From the NCBI RefSeq assembly GCF_014696065.1, contig NZ_JACJPL010000008.1:1-60206 (forward strand): a DNA stretch of 60,206 nt. Direction: 5' to 3'. Below the pieces are notes generated by a model. The model saw only the letters and a program-made list of their open reading frames with translations, made no database searches and was not told where the DNA came from. The stretch is from Leptolyngbya sp. FACHB-261. Lineage in GTDB: Bacteria > Cyanobacteriota > Cyanobacteriia > FACHB-261. The first letter of the stretch is position 1, and each line of letters begins with the position of its first letter. Of this stretch, positions 9,219 to 17,465 are shown one piece after another. The position numbers and the translations under genes are program-made.

Positions 9219-9680
9219 TTAGGCTTGCTGAATCAGGCCGGTGTAGTAGCCATTGGCCTCGGGGCTAGCAGAAGCAGTCAGCAGATGGTCACGCACTTGA
9301 GCAGGGATTGCAGCCGTTTCAAAGCGATCCCGCAACTGTTGGGGAATCTCTGCGGTTTCGAAGCGTTCACGCAGTTTGGTAGGAATTGCAGATTGCAGAT
9401 TACGAACGCCGTACTGAGCGTCAGAAGGACTGATGACATTGGCAGAAGCGGTTAAGAGGCGGTCCCGCAACTGTTGGGGAATCTCTGCTGTCAACATGTG
9501 GTCCCGAACTTGAGCTGGAATTTCTGCGGTCAGCAAGTGATTGCGCACTTGGGTAGGAACTGCAGCAGTCTCAAAGCGCTCGCGGACCTTCTCGGAAATG
9601 CCATTAGCTTGAGCGAAGGAGGCGAAGCCAAGAGTTAAGAAGAGGGAAGCTACAGCAGCATTGCGAAGGGCGATTTTCAT
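9219..9680 (-). CDS. Secreted 13-residue-repeat protein of unknown function
   Basis: 153 residues. ATG 9680 is preceded by GAGGTAA. The N-terminus is a classic signal peptide, probably cleaved after SFAQA (residue 25). The mature part is built from 13-residue repeats in exact register, starting at residues 32, 45, 58 and 71, and again at 103, 116 and 129 after a spacer (NVISPSDAQYGVRNLQSAIP). The unit is [VL]RD[RH][LF][LE]TAEIPQQ, an amphipathic helix closed by an Ile-Pro turn. There are no cysteines and no catalytic signature. A helical-solenoid or filament-like extracellular protein is possible, but I do not recognise the family. It is monocistronic and convergent with the RTX-like gene. 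Confidence 0.75.
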   Translation of the reverse strand: MKIALRNAAVASLFLTLGFASFAQANGISEKVRERFETAAVPTQVRNHLLTAEIPAQVRDHMLTAEIPQQLRDRLLTASANVISPSDAQYGVRNLQSAIPTKLRERFETAEIPQQLRDRFETAAIPAQVRDHLLTASASPEANGYYTGLIQQA

Positions 9681-10290
9681 TTTCTTTACCTCAGACTGTT
9701 TGGGCTCGAACTCTCGATGTCTTTAATGTAGCCCCTAACAGTTTGAGTGTCAACAGTCTAGGTAGAAGAATTTCGAGGCGTGGCGAGGAGCAGATCTAGG
9801 GGTAGCTGTAGAAGATGCTTAGAGGGGCTTGGGGGCAATGCAGAGAGGCCACCGGTGCTCCCCCCAGACTTGATAAAGCGATCCTCTAGGGTGAGCCAGC
9901 GGGCTGAGCGAGCAGCCCAAATAAAGATCTAGCTGAGTATGGTCTGCTGGTGGCTCAGATTGCTCCGCTACTTGGCCTCCGGTACTAACAATTCAGACAG
10001 CTAAAGCGGTGAGTATCAAGATGAGGCCTGCTAGAAACCAGAAGCTGAGTCAAAGAGGCTAACTTCAGATGAGAAGCTAACCCAACCTGTGAATGCAGCA
10101 ATAGCATGAGCGATAGGGATATTTGATCGATGACTAAATACAGACTAAATACGATTGGTCAAAAGAGAATTCACTAAAAATGCAAGCAAAGCACGGTCAA
10201 GGAGCTTTATCAATAGACTCGCTCTGAGCAAACCGGATCTTGCCGTCTAGTAATGGGGTAAAATCGTCAAAAACATTAGGTTTTGTCTCA
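9681..10290. other. Intergenic region
   Basis: Divergent promoter region between the repeat protein and the methyltransferase. No feature was recognised. An in-frame TTG at 10240 precedes the chosen methyltransferase start. Confidence 0.35.
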
Positions 10291-11277
10291 ATGGGTTTGT
10301 TTTTCTGGACGCTTGGACTTTTCCTTGTCCTGCTCGTACTGGGCGTCGCGTTTTATCTAATCACGGCTCGCCGTTATCAGTCATCTAATTCTGTAGCCAA
10401 TTCCTATGACGAATGGACTGAAGACGGTATTTTGGAGTTTTACTGGGGGGATCATATTCACTTAGGTCATTATGGTTCACCGCCCCAACAGAAGGATTTT
10501 CTAGCTGCGAAATCTGACTTTGTGCATGAAATGGTGCGTTGGGGTGGCTTAGATCAATTACCCCCCGGCACTACGGTCTTAGATGTTGGTTGTGGTATTG
10601 GGGGCAGCAGCCGCATCTTGGCACGGGATTATAGATTTGCAGTCACCGGTATCACCATCAGTCCCCAGCAGGTTAAACGCGCTCAAGAGTTAACTTCTAA
10701 GGAACTTAACGCGCAGTTTTTGGTGGATGATGCTATGTCACTTTCGTTTCCAGATGCGAGTTTTGATGTAGTTTGGTCGATTGAAGCTGGACCCCACATG
10801 CCAGATAAAGCCATTTTCGCTAGAGAGTTAATGAGAGTGCTAAAACCGGGTGGCGTGTTGGTTGTGGCTGATTGGAATCAGAGGGACGACCGCCAAAATC
10901 CGCTCAATTTCTGGGAGAGACCGGTCATGCAGCAGCTCCTCGATCAGTGGTCCCATCCTGCATTCTCAAGCATCGAAGGCTTTTCCGAGCTTTTAGAAGC
11001 AACAGGGTTTGTTGAGGGAAGAGTGGTAACAGCAGACTGGACGGAACAAACCCTTCCTTCTTGGCTAGATTCTATCTGGCAGGGAGTAGCTCGCCCAGAG
11101 GGATTGGTGCGATTTGGTCCATCTGGTTTGGTTAAATCTCTGCGCGAAGTACCGACCCTTCTGCTGATGCGGCTAGCCTTTGGCACAGGTCTTTGCCGAT
11201 TCGGAATGTTCCGTGCCTTACGGGCTAACTCGCTGGCACAAACAACAGAAAAAGTTTCAACCAAAGCTGAAGTCTGA
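10291..11277 (+). CDS. MPBQ/MSBQ methyltransferase (tocopherol/plastoquinone)
   Basis: 328 residues from ATG 10291. It transfers a methyl group from SAM to 2-methyl-6-phytyl- and 2-methyl-6-solanesyl-benzoquinol, in vitamin E and plastoquinone synthesis. A hydrophobic N-terminal anchor (about residues 2-24) precedes YQSSNSVANSYDEWTEDG and YWGDHIHLGHYG. The SAM-binding loop is VLDVGCGIGGSSRILA, followed by the quinol-methyltransferase blocks SIEAGPHMPDK and VADWNQRDDRQ. The close match along the whole length to Synechocystis Sll0418 is recalled, not computed. An in-frame TTG at 10240 would add 17 residues before the anchor. ATG 10291 gives the N-terminus that aligns best. It is membrane-associated and monocistronic. 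Confidence 0.93.
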   Translation: MGLFFWTLGLFLVLLVLGVAFYLITARRYQSSNSVANSYDEWTEDGILEFYWGDHIHLGHYGSPPQQKDFLAAKSDFVHEMVRWGGLDQLPPGTTVLDVGCGIGGSSRILARDYRFAVTGITISPQQVKRAQELTSKELNAQFLVDDAMSLSFPDASFDVVWSIEAGPHMPDKAIFARELMRVLKPGGVLVVADWNQRDDRQNPLNFWERPVMQQLLDQWSHPAFSSIEGFSELLEATGFVEGRVVTADWTEQTLPSWLDSIWQGVARPEGLVRFGPSGLVKSLREVPTLLLMRLAFGTGLCRFGMFRALRANSLAQTTEKVSTKAEV

Positions 11278-11502
11278 TAGGGCAAGGATTAGCTCTAATC
11301 TATTTAAGAGATGTCTCCTGTCTACCGTCCTTGGCATAAAACGACATAAGCATGAAATTTGTTGTGCTATGGTCAAGCCCGTGAATGTCAAACCTTAAAG
11401 AGAAACCTATGCCCCAGTTATCGAGTTTCTGGTCAACGGTGAGCGCACTCGCTAGAAAGGTCTTCAGGACGTGAAGAACGGGAACCTGTAAGGAACGAAC
11501 GA

Positions 11503-11542
11503 AAGCTCAAGATTGCCTGCAGTGCGGGCAATCTCTGAGCTT
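11503..11542 (+). other. Nested hairpin, possible structured RNA or element end
   Basis: AAGCTC plus AGATTGCC on the left pair with GGCAATCT plus GAGCTT on the right: 8-bp and 6-7-bp perfect stems separated by a small bulge, with a loop of about 9 nt. It lies in the middle of a gap 350 bp upstream of dps, with no U-tract. Confidence 0.4.
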
Positions 11543-11768
11543 CATAGACCACAGCTTCACCTGTAAGGCTCTTCTAAAGAGCGTAAGAAACATTTGCCCG
11601 CTAAGTAATCTATCTTAATGCAGCATCAAGATAATATTTTGTTTTTGTTGATGGCTAGATTGAGCGAGCTATTCAGCAGGCACTCGCATTGTGTGGGCAC
11701 AATATTTTCCTTGATCTAGCATAGGTAGCGAATAGAAAAAGGATCGCAAACTGCGTTTCAAGGTTCTT

Positions 11769-11794
11769 TATCATTACGCATTATCATTTTGCAT
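11769..11794 (+). promoter_or_regulatory. Tandem Fur/PerR-like operator candidate upstream of dps
   Basis: Two adjacent 13-mers, TATCATTACGCAT and TATCATTTTGCAT, lie about 100 bp before the dps start. The opposite strand reads AATGATAATGCGTAATGATAA, containing the AATGATAAT core of the Fur consensus. Control of a Dps by an iron- or peroxide-sensing Fur-family repressor is known in bacteria. The assignment here is by pattern only. Confidence 0.4.
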
Positions 11795-11895
11795 TTTTGT
11801 GGTTTTATAGCTGTGATCCTCCATAACCACAAATAATTTTGCTATGATTCCAGGGTAAACGGAAGAAAGTCCCACTCTGGAGGAGAGATAAGCAA

Positions 11896-12399
11896 ATGCA
11901 AACGAATATAGCTGCGCAGATGCGAGCGATGCCAATCAATATAGGCATTGATGAGCAGGACCGCCAGCAAATAGCTGAGGGACTTTCAAAGCTTCTAGCA
12001 GACACTTACACGCTTTACCTGAAAACTCACAACTTCCACTGGAATGTAACAGGGCCGATGTTTCAGACATTGCACCTGATGTTTGAACAGCAATACAACG
12101 AGCTAGCTCTGGCTGTTGACCTAATAGCTGAACGCATTCGGGCCCTAGGCTTTCCTGCCCCTGGGACATATAAGGAATTTGCACAGTTGTCCTCTATCAA
12201 GGAAGAGGAAGGCGTGCCAACAGCCGAGGAGATGATTCGGTTGCTGGTGGAAGGACAGGAAGCAGTAGTACGGACAGCCCGTTCAATATTTCCCGTAGTA
12301 GATAAGGCTAATGACGAGCCAACCGCAGACTTGCTAACTCAACGCATGCAGGTCCATGAGAAGACCGCCTGGATGCTGAGAAGCTTGCTTGCACAATAA
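11896..12399 (+). CDS. dps: Dps-family ferritin-like protein
   Basis: 167 residues. Dps dodecamers oxidise Fe(II) with hydrogen peroxide and store iron, protecting DNA and photosystems. The ferroxidase ligands occur with canonical spacing: H48 ([11 protein letters not shown]), H60, D75 and E79 ([13 protein letters not shown]). The tail [17 protein letters not shown] is the usual last helix. The N-terminus lacks a Lys/Arg-rich tail, so direct DNA binding is uncertain. The start has a strong Shine-Dalgarno (GGAGGAGA). A tandem Fur-like site lies about 100 bp upstream. Transcription seems monocistronic. Confidence 0.93.
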   Translation: MQTNIAAQMRAMPINIGIDEQDRQQIAEGLSKLLADTYTLYLKTHNFHWNVTGPMFQTLHLMFEQQYNELALAVDLIAERIRALGFPAPGTYKEFAQLSSIKEEEGVPTAEEMIRLLVEGQEAVVRTARSIFPVVDKANDEPTADLLTQRMQVHEKTAWMLRSLLAQ

Positions 12400-12471
12400 G
12401 CAGCGCTCTACGCGTGTAGATTACGCGTGTAGATATCGTGGCTTCAGCGGCATCATCTAGCCAAGAGACAG

Positions 12472-12571
12472 ACTGTGTGAAAACTGGCGGGTAAGATTGG
12501 AGCGCTACATGCAGTATCTGTTGATTAACAAATAGCCTGTGTGTAGCGCCGATTTTCAGTTTTTACACAGT
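12472..12571. mobile_element. 100-bp MITE-like element with near-perfect terminal inverted repeats
   Basis: Left end ACTGTGTGAAAACTG (12472-12486) and right end CAGTTTTTACACAGT (12557-12571) are inverted copies with 14 of 15 bases matching. A second internal pair, GCGCTACA (12502-12509) and TGTAGCGC (12542-12549), is perfect. It has no coding capacity. Termini beginning ACTGTGT recall some IS256-like ends, but no target duplication was evident, so the family is uncertain. Just upstream, a 13-bp tandem repeat (TACGCGTGTAGAT twice) lies at about 12408-12434. Confidence 0.55.
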
Positions 12572-12750
12572 TTGTAAGAGTAGGGGAGTTTTAGTCACTG
12601 GTTTGGGGGGCGTCAGGGCAACGGTATTTGAGATGCTCTGAAACAGTGGAGACTGGTCAAGAAGACTCTTGAGATTACTTGAGAGTAATGGCAAAGTCCA
12701 AGCAGGCATTGGACTTTTGCTGAAAGCTATTTACAACGATTGGGGGAAGT

Positions 12751-13746
12751 ATGACTACATTTAAGGTCATGACCTGGAACGTAGAAAACCTATACCGCTT
12801 CGGCAACGCCTTTGGTCCTAAAACACAAGAGAAGTATACTGAAAAGCTGAAGAGCTTAGCCAAGGTAATTTTGGCTCTTGATCCTGATGTGCTAGCTCTC
12901 CAAGAGATCGGGGATTTAAAGGCCCTTGATGAACTCCTTGCGTTGCTTCAGGGGCGTTATCCACATACCCACATCTCTGCTTCCCCAGATCCTCGTGGAA
13001 TTCGGGTTGGCTTTCTTGCCAAATTGGCTATTGAGGAACATGAGGAAATTGCGGCGTTTCCTGAAGGTAGTTTACTCAAAGTGCGGGGTCAAGATACTGA
13101 AGAGAGCATAACTGAAATTACTCGCATGGGTCGAGGTGCTCTCCGCATTCTTGTCAGGCCTAAGCAAGATATGGCAATTCACTTGATTAATGCACACTTG
13201 AAATCAAAGCTACTCACCTTTCCGCCAAAAGCGAATCAACCGAGGTTTGCCCCTAGCGATGAAAACGAGCGTGCCCGAGTGGCTGGTTTAGCGCTTTTGA
13301 GACGGACGGCAGAGGCGGTTGCATTGCGGGTTAAAGCAAATGAGTTACTAGAGAACAATGCTAAGCAGGGGCTTATTATTCTAGGTGACCTGAATGATGT
13401 ACCCTCTGCTGCTACTACTCAGATCTTGCAAGGTCCGAATGGCAGCGAGATTGGCACCGCTGGATTCAAACACCGAGATAAGGGGGATGATACTAGGTTG
13501 TTTAACTTAGCTTCTCTGATTCCTCAAGAGAGGAGATACTCGCGGGTTTACCAAACCAACAAAGAGCTAATCGATCATATTTTTGTCAGCCAGGAGCTAT
13601 TGCCTGGACAGCCTCGCCAGTTACCTAAAGTCGACAGCCATGTCGATATTGGCGCCACTCTCCCCTCCATCAGCGATGACCCAAATCAGCGGCGGGGAGA
13701 ACCGGGTTCGGATCACGCCCCGATTACAGCAATTTTTAATCTGTAA
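12751..13746 (+). CDS. Endonuclease/exonuclease/phosphatase (EEP) family protein
   Basis: 331 residues of the Mg-dependent EEP (DNase I/AP endonuclease/inositol phosphatase) fold. Family motifs in order: MTWNVENLY (Asn), ALQEIGD with the metal ligand E52, LINAHLKSK (His), ILGDLNDVPSA (Asp/Asn) and the terminal GSDHAPITA catalytic His. There is no signal peptide or membrane segment, so it is probably cytoplasmic. The substrate, nucleic acid or phosphoester, cannot be decided. GGGGGAAG precedes ATG 12751. It is monocistronic, 180 bp downstream of the MITE-like element. Confidence 0.88.
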   Translation: MTTFKVMTWNVENLYRFGNAFGPKTQEKYTEKLKSLAKVILALDPDVLALQEIGDLKALDELLALLQGRYPHTHISASPDPRGIRVGFLAKLAIEEHEEIAAFPEGSLLKVRGQDTEESITEITRMGRGALRILVRPKQDMAIHLINAHLKSKLLTFPPKANQPRFAPSDENERARVAGLALLRRTAEAVALRVKANELLENNAKQGLIILGDLNDVPSAATTQILQGPNGSEIGTAGFKHRDKGDDTRLFNLASLIPQERRYSRVYQTNKELIDHIFVSQELLPGQPRQLPKVDSHVDIGATLPSISDDPNQRRGEPGSDHAPITAIFNL

Positions 13747-14197
13747 CCAACGGGAGTTAACCTAGTAGCTCAATCTCGACAGGGCTTTGCTGGTTAGACA
13801 TTCCTGCCTGGTAAAATCTGCAACAAGTTGCTAGGAGCTAGTGCCTCCAATCTCTGGGTTAGCTTTGCTCCTGGCTTCTGCCTATGAAAAGCTCTGATTG
13901 GGTTGCTTAACATGACAGACTTAACATTCAACTTTTTCCAGCATTGGTATCCGTCGTAAGCTAGTGGTGTGGAAGCCGCGCTTCTCAGAGCAATATTGTG
14001 TCTTCCTCGATTAGTGTCCCCTTGCCTGAAATCAAGTTTGTGTACTGCCTTATTTGATAGAGATCAAATAGAGAGCAAGCAATTGGAAGCAGATAATTCT
14101 TTGCTTAGGAGAATTTTAACTGGCGTTTTTAAGATGGTGTTGGCAGATCTTCTGGCTGTCCTTTAGAATCCATTTAATCCATCATAGAAATAATTGC
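13747..14197. other. Intergenic region
   Basis: No gene, RNA or repeat was recognised. A 65-codon open frame at 13969-14166 lacks a ribosome site and protein-like composition. Confidence 0.35.
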
Positions 14198-14947
14198 ATG
14201 AACCGCTTACAAGGAAAACGAGCCTTAATCACGGGCGGAACGTCAGGTATTGGGCTTGAAACGGCCAAGCAATTTCTAGCTGAGGGTGCACGTGTTGCGG
14301 TAACGGGGCAAAATCCGGACACCTTAGCGAAGGCACAGGAGGAATTAGGCAAAGAAGTGATTGTGATCAAGAGTGATGCGGGTGATATTGGTGCCCAAAA
14401 GCTCTTGGCAGAAGAAGTCACACGAGCCTTTGACAAACTTGATGTGGTATTTCTCAATGCTGGGGTTGGTCTCTTCAATCCTATAGAAGCCTGGGATGAA
14501 GCAGCTTTTGACAAACAGATTGCCATCAATTTCAAAGGCCCATACTTTCTGATTCAAAGTCTGCTGCCTGGACTTGCTAACCCCGCCTCGATTGTCCTGA
14601 ACACATCGATCAATGCCCATATCGGCATGCCCAACTCTAGCGTCTATGGTGCCAGTAAGGCGGCTATGCTTTCGCTGGCAAGAACTCTATCTGGCGAACT
14701 GGTAGGCCGAGGAATTCGGGTCAATGCCGTCAGTCCTGGGCCTATCTCAACGCCGATTTATGGAAAGCTGAACATCCCGGCGGAAGTAGCGCAGAAGATG
14801 GCAGAGGGAATCCAAGAGCAGGTCCCTCTGAAACGATTTGGCAACCCGGTGGAGATAGCAAAGGCAGTTGTGTTTTTGGCCTCCGATGAATCCTCGTTCA
14901 TGCTGGGTAGTGAGGTGATCATTGACGGCGGCATGAGCACGCTGTAG
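14198..14947 (+). CDS. Short-chain dehydrogenase/reductase (SDR)
   Basis: 249-residue classical SDR, NAD(P)H-dependent. The cofactor loop is GGTSGIG (13-19), with NAG at 87-89. Catalytic Ser137, Tyr150 and Lys154 (YGASK) are present, followed by the PGPISTPIYG loop and a typical C-terminus GSEVIIDGGMSTL. The substrate is unknown. A relic of its 3' end is repeated at 16139-16220 as part of the tandem duplication that follows the gene. Confidence 0.92.
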   Translation: MNRLQGKRALITGGTSGIGLETAKQFLAEGARVAVTGQNPDTLAKAQEELGKEVIVIKSDAGDIGAQKLLAEEVTRAFDKLDVVFLNAGVGLFNPIEAWDEAAFDKQIAINFKGPYFLIQSLLPGLANPASIVLNTSINAHIGMPNSSVYGASKAAMLSLARTLSGELVGRGIRVNAVSPGPISTPIYGKLNIPAEVAQKMAEGIQEQVPLKRFGNPVEIAKAVVFLASDESSFMLGSEVIIDGGMSTL

Positions 14948-15011
14948 CGCTCTACAGTATGGAATGGGGCCAAACTTGTTGTTAGGGGGTAAGGGGCTTA
15001 GAAGCTGTCCT

Positions 15012-16061
15012 CTAATCTACGAGGTTAAGCACTACTAGGCTCATGAAGAAGGAGTACCACAGTAAGCCAAACACGGCAATACCACCATTGACGCTGGCAA
15101 CAAGTTTGGCAACCCGCACATTGCGTGAGTTAACTAGCAGGGCGATGGATAAACCTGTAACAGCCAAAGCAGCTGCAATAAGGCTGAAGCTGGCACCGCC
15201 ACTAGAGTAAATACGAGAGTAAATTAACAAGCTGAGGAGGGCAAAGCTGCTGCCCGTTACACTACTCAGACAAACCAGGACTTTATTGGGTTGGTTCACC
15301 CATCGCTCAACGGCTAAGGCCGTAAACAGCCCCGCTGTGATCGGTATACTGGCCCCAAACAAGGACACTATAGGAAGCATGCCTAAACTTGACCCATGCC
15401 GCCCGATAAAGCGCGCAGCAGACAACATTATAGAGGGCATAAACAGCATGGATGCTGTATAGAGAAGACCAAATACGCCGACACCTGCACTGATCGCCGT
15501 AAAGGTTTTGAGTCGCTGCCCTGTGTGTAACCAGATGAAAGTAGTGGCGATAAGGCCAGCAGCAATGGCTACATTTGAGGTTAATTGCATCCAACCACCA
15601 TCACCAAACTGCGCAACGAAATACTGCTGTCGCAGCGCTTGCAAATCCTGGTTGCTTAAACCCAGGCTGTCCTCAATTGTGAGGTTGGGTAACGCGCCTG
15701 ATACGTAGTCATAGCTAATGCTACAGGCTACTGGCCGACCGTCATAGGTTGCCTGACATTTCACCACAGAATCGAATTGTTTTCTAACCTCATCTTTATA
15801 AGTGATCGTCATTTCTAGGGGTTGATCGCGCAGCGTGAATTGGCAGCGGTCTATTGTCCCTTGCTTATTGCAGGCGAGTTGGTGCCCGGAGATGCGCAGA
15901 CGATTTTGATACTCTTGTGGATTCGGCAAGATACTAACGCTGGCAGGTCCACCATCGAGCTGGTATGGCGACATCGAAACTATCAGCCAGCCTACAGAGC
16001 ATAGAGTCACCAGTAGCAAGCCGATGGCAAATCTTGAGGCAAATAGCAGCGCTCTGCGCAT
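15012..16061 (-). CDS. Membrane protein of unknown function, full-length copy
   Basis: 349 residues. An N-terminal membrane segment (residues 8-30, FAIGLLLVTLCSVGWLIVSM) leads to a soluble domain of about 135 residues with paired Cys (LACNKQG, DRCQF, VKCQA, ACSIS), likely outside the cytoplasm. At least five hydrophobic segments follow from about residue 160. The segment QDSLGLSNQDLQALRQQYF-like (EDSLGLSNQDLQALR here) just before the second membrane helix is conserved in both copies. I do not recognise the family. Its start is ATG 16061. It is convergent with the SDR gene, the 3' end of which was duplicated together with it. Confidence 0.7.
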   Translation of the reverse strand: MRRALLFASRFAIGLLLVTLCSVGWLIVSMSPYQLDGGPASVSILPNPQEYQNRLRISGHQLACNKQGTIDRCQFTLRDQPLEMTITYKDEVRKQFDSVVKCQATYDGRPVACSISYDYVSGALPNLTIEDSLGLSNQDLQALRQQYFVAQFGDGGWMQLTSNVAIAAGLIATTFIWLHTGQRLKTFTAISAGVGVFGLLYTASMLFMPSIMLSAARFIGRHGSSLGMLPIVSLFGASIPITAGLFTALAVERWVNQPNKVLVCLSSVTGSSFALLSLLIYSRIYSSGGASFSLIAAALAVTGLSIALLVNSRNVRVAKLVASVNGGIAVFGLLWYSFFMSLVVLNLVD

Positions 16062-16138
16062 GGTCTAGGCTCCAGTTACTAACTCTGCTTCACCGATGCC
16101 AGTTTGACTCAATCTGTTCCCGACCGGCCAAATCAATA

Positions 16139-16220
16139 ATGTGTTTTTGGTTTCCGATGAATCCTCGTCTGAATCCTCGTTCATGTTGGGTAGTGAGGTG
16201 ATCATTGACGGCGGCATGAG
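16139..16220 (+). pseudogene. Duplicated 3' relic of the SDR gene
   Basis: It matches the last 75 bp or so of the SDR gene (14869-14947), including the codons for IIDGG and the stop. It has an extra 12 bp in the SSDE-SSF region. It lacks a start and the rest of the gene. Confidence 0.85.
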
Positions 16221-16294
16221 CAGGCTGTAGTGCTCTGCTGTAATGGAATGGAATGGGGCCAAACTTGTTGGTTAAGGGGCCTAGAAGCTGTCCT

Positions 16295-16969
16295 CTAATC
16301 TATGAGGTTAAGCCCCAGCAGGCTCATGAAGAAGGAACCCCACAGTAAGCCAAACACGAAAATACCGCCATTGACGCTGGCAACAAGTTTGGTAACCTGC
16401 ACGTTGCGCGAGTTAATGAGTTGCTGACCTGTGTACAACCAAATGAACATAGTGGTGATAAGGCCAGCAATGATGGCTATGGTTGAGGTTAATTGCATCC
16501 ATCGATCATCATTGAACTGCGCGAAGAAATACTGCTGTCGCAGCGCTTGCAAATCCTGGTTGCTTAAACCCAAACTGTCTTGAATCGAGAGATTGGGTAA
16601 CGTGCCTGAAGCGAAATCGTAGCTCACTCCGCAGTTTACTGGCCGACCGGCATAGGTTGCCTGGCATTTCACGTCAGAAGCAAATTGTTTTCTAACTTCA
16701 TTTTCGTAAATGACTGTCATCTTTAGAGGCTGGTCGCGTAATGTGAATTGACAGTGGTCCGTTACCCCTTGCTCAGTACAAGCGAATTGATGCCCAGGGA
16801 TGCGCAGATGATTTTGATGATCTTGTGGATCCTGGAAAATACTAACGCTGGCAATTCCACCATCGATCTGGTTTGGCGACATCGAAACCATCAGCCAGCC
16901 CACAGAGCATAGAGTTACTAATAGCAAGCCGATGGCAAATCTTGAGGCAAATAGCAGCGCTCTGCGCAT
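16295..16969 (-). CDS. Membrane protein of unknown function, internally deleted copy
   Basis: 224 residues from ATG 16969. It is the paralogue of the 15012-16061 gene. The N-terminal membrane segment, Cys-containing soluble domain and first following helix are retained. The protein then jumps in frame from TGQQL to INSRNVQVTKLVASVNGG, so about 125 residues with roughly three to four membrane helices are lost. The reading frame survives with no stops, and many changes are conservative, suggesting the shortened copy may still be expressed. A longer open frame upstream (to 17044) would read through duplicated spacer and is not preferred. Confidence 0.6.
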   Translation of the reverse strand: MRRALLFASRFAIGLLLVTLCSVGWLMVSMSPNQIDGGIASVSIFQDPQDHQNHLRIPGHQFACTEQGVTDHCQFTLRDQPLKMTVIYENEVRKQFASDVKCQATYAGRPVNCGVSYDFASGTLPNLSIQDSLGLSNQDLQALRQQYFFAQFNDDRWMQLTSTIAIIAGLITTMFIWLYTGQQLINSRNVQVTKLVASVNGGIFVFGLLWGSFFMSLLGLNLID

Positions 16970-17046
16970 GGTCCAGGCTCCAGTCACTAACTCTGCTTCA
17001 CCGATGCCAGTTTGACTCAATCTGTTCCCGACCGGCCAAATCAATA

Positions 17047-17465
17047 CGTAGATTGCTCACGTCCAGCGGTTAATACTGCTGATTTTGTGAAGGTTGTGTA
17101 TTCCTGGTTTGGCTTGAGAGGATCGAATTCAATTGGATTTAGTCTCTCGTGCCCAGAGCCTAGCGATATCTAAACTTCTACTGAGTTGTCTGCTAGGTTG
17201 CCCTGTAGATTTTCAGTTGCGTTGCCAGTTGCATTGCCAAATGCATTACCAGATACATGGTCGGTTGTATTGAAAGCACTTGAACTTTCAAGCATCCCTC
17301 TGTATTATGCACCTACTCCATTATTCCGGTCGAATAACCGGAGTTTTGGAAATGTCCTTGGCTGCATGGGTCAAGGAATGGCTTGGATTAAGCAGGGATT
17401 AGGCAGTTAGTTGAACAGGCACAAGGATAGACCAAAGTATTAGGAACCCTCGAGAAAGAGAACTC
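17047..17465. other. Leader/intergenic region upstream of metQ
   Basis: Contains a short perfect inverted repeat (TCCGGT 17325-17330, ACCGGA 17337-17342) about 125 bp before metQ, overlapped by TTATTC/GAATAA. It could be an operator or leader hairpin. I saw no convincing SAM-riboswitch core. A 74-codon open frame covering this stretch looks non-coding. Confidence 0.35.

Larger units (their letters stand above)
11278..11895. other. Intergenic region upstream of dps
   Basis: 618 bp without a convincing gene. It holds a nested hairpin at 11503-11542 and a tandem 13-bp AT-rich repeat at 11769-11794 (both listed separately). Around 11405-11450 a short frame reads YAPVIEFLVNGERTR before a stop and may be the tail of a lost gene, but no family was recognised. 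Confidence 0.4.
14869..17046. repeat. Tandem segmental duplication (two diverged units)
   Basis: Unit 1 (about 14869-16137) runs from the SDR 3' end through a minus-strand membrane-protein gene to the sequence ending CCGGCCAAATCAATA. Unit 2 (about 16139-17046) begins again with GTGTTTTTGG plus the SDR 3' end and ends in the same 3' sequence. The head-to-tail junction is at 16137/16139. Unit 2 carries an in-frame deletion of roughly 125 codons in the membrane-protein gene and a small expansion in the SDR relic (ESSSESS-like). The copies differ at scattered bases, so the event is not recent. Confidence 0.9.

Noticed and set aside
17047-17465. SAM riboswitch upstream of metQ
   Set aside because: Only a 6-bp hairpin is present; no conserved SAM-riboswitch core was seen.
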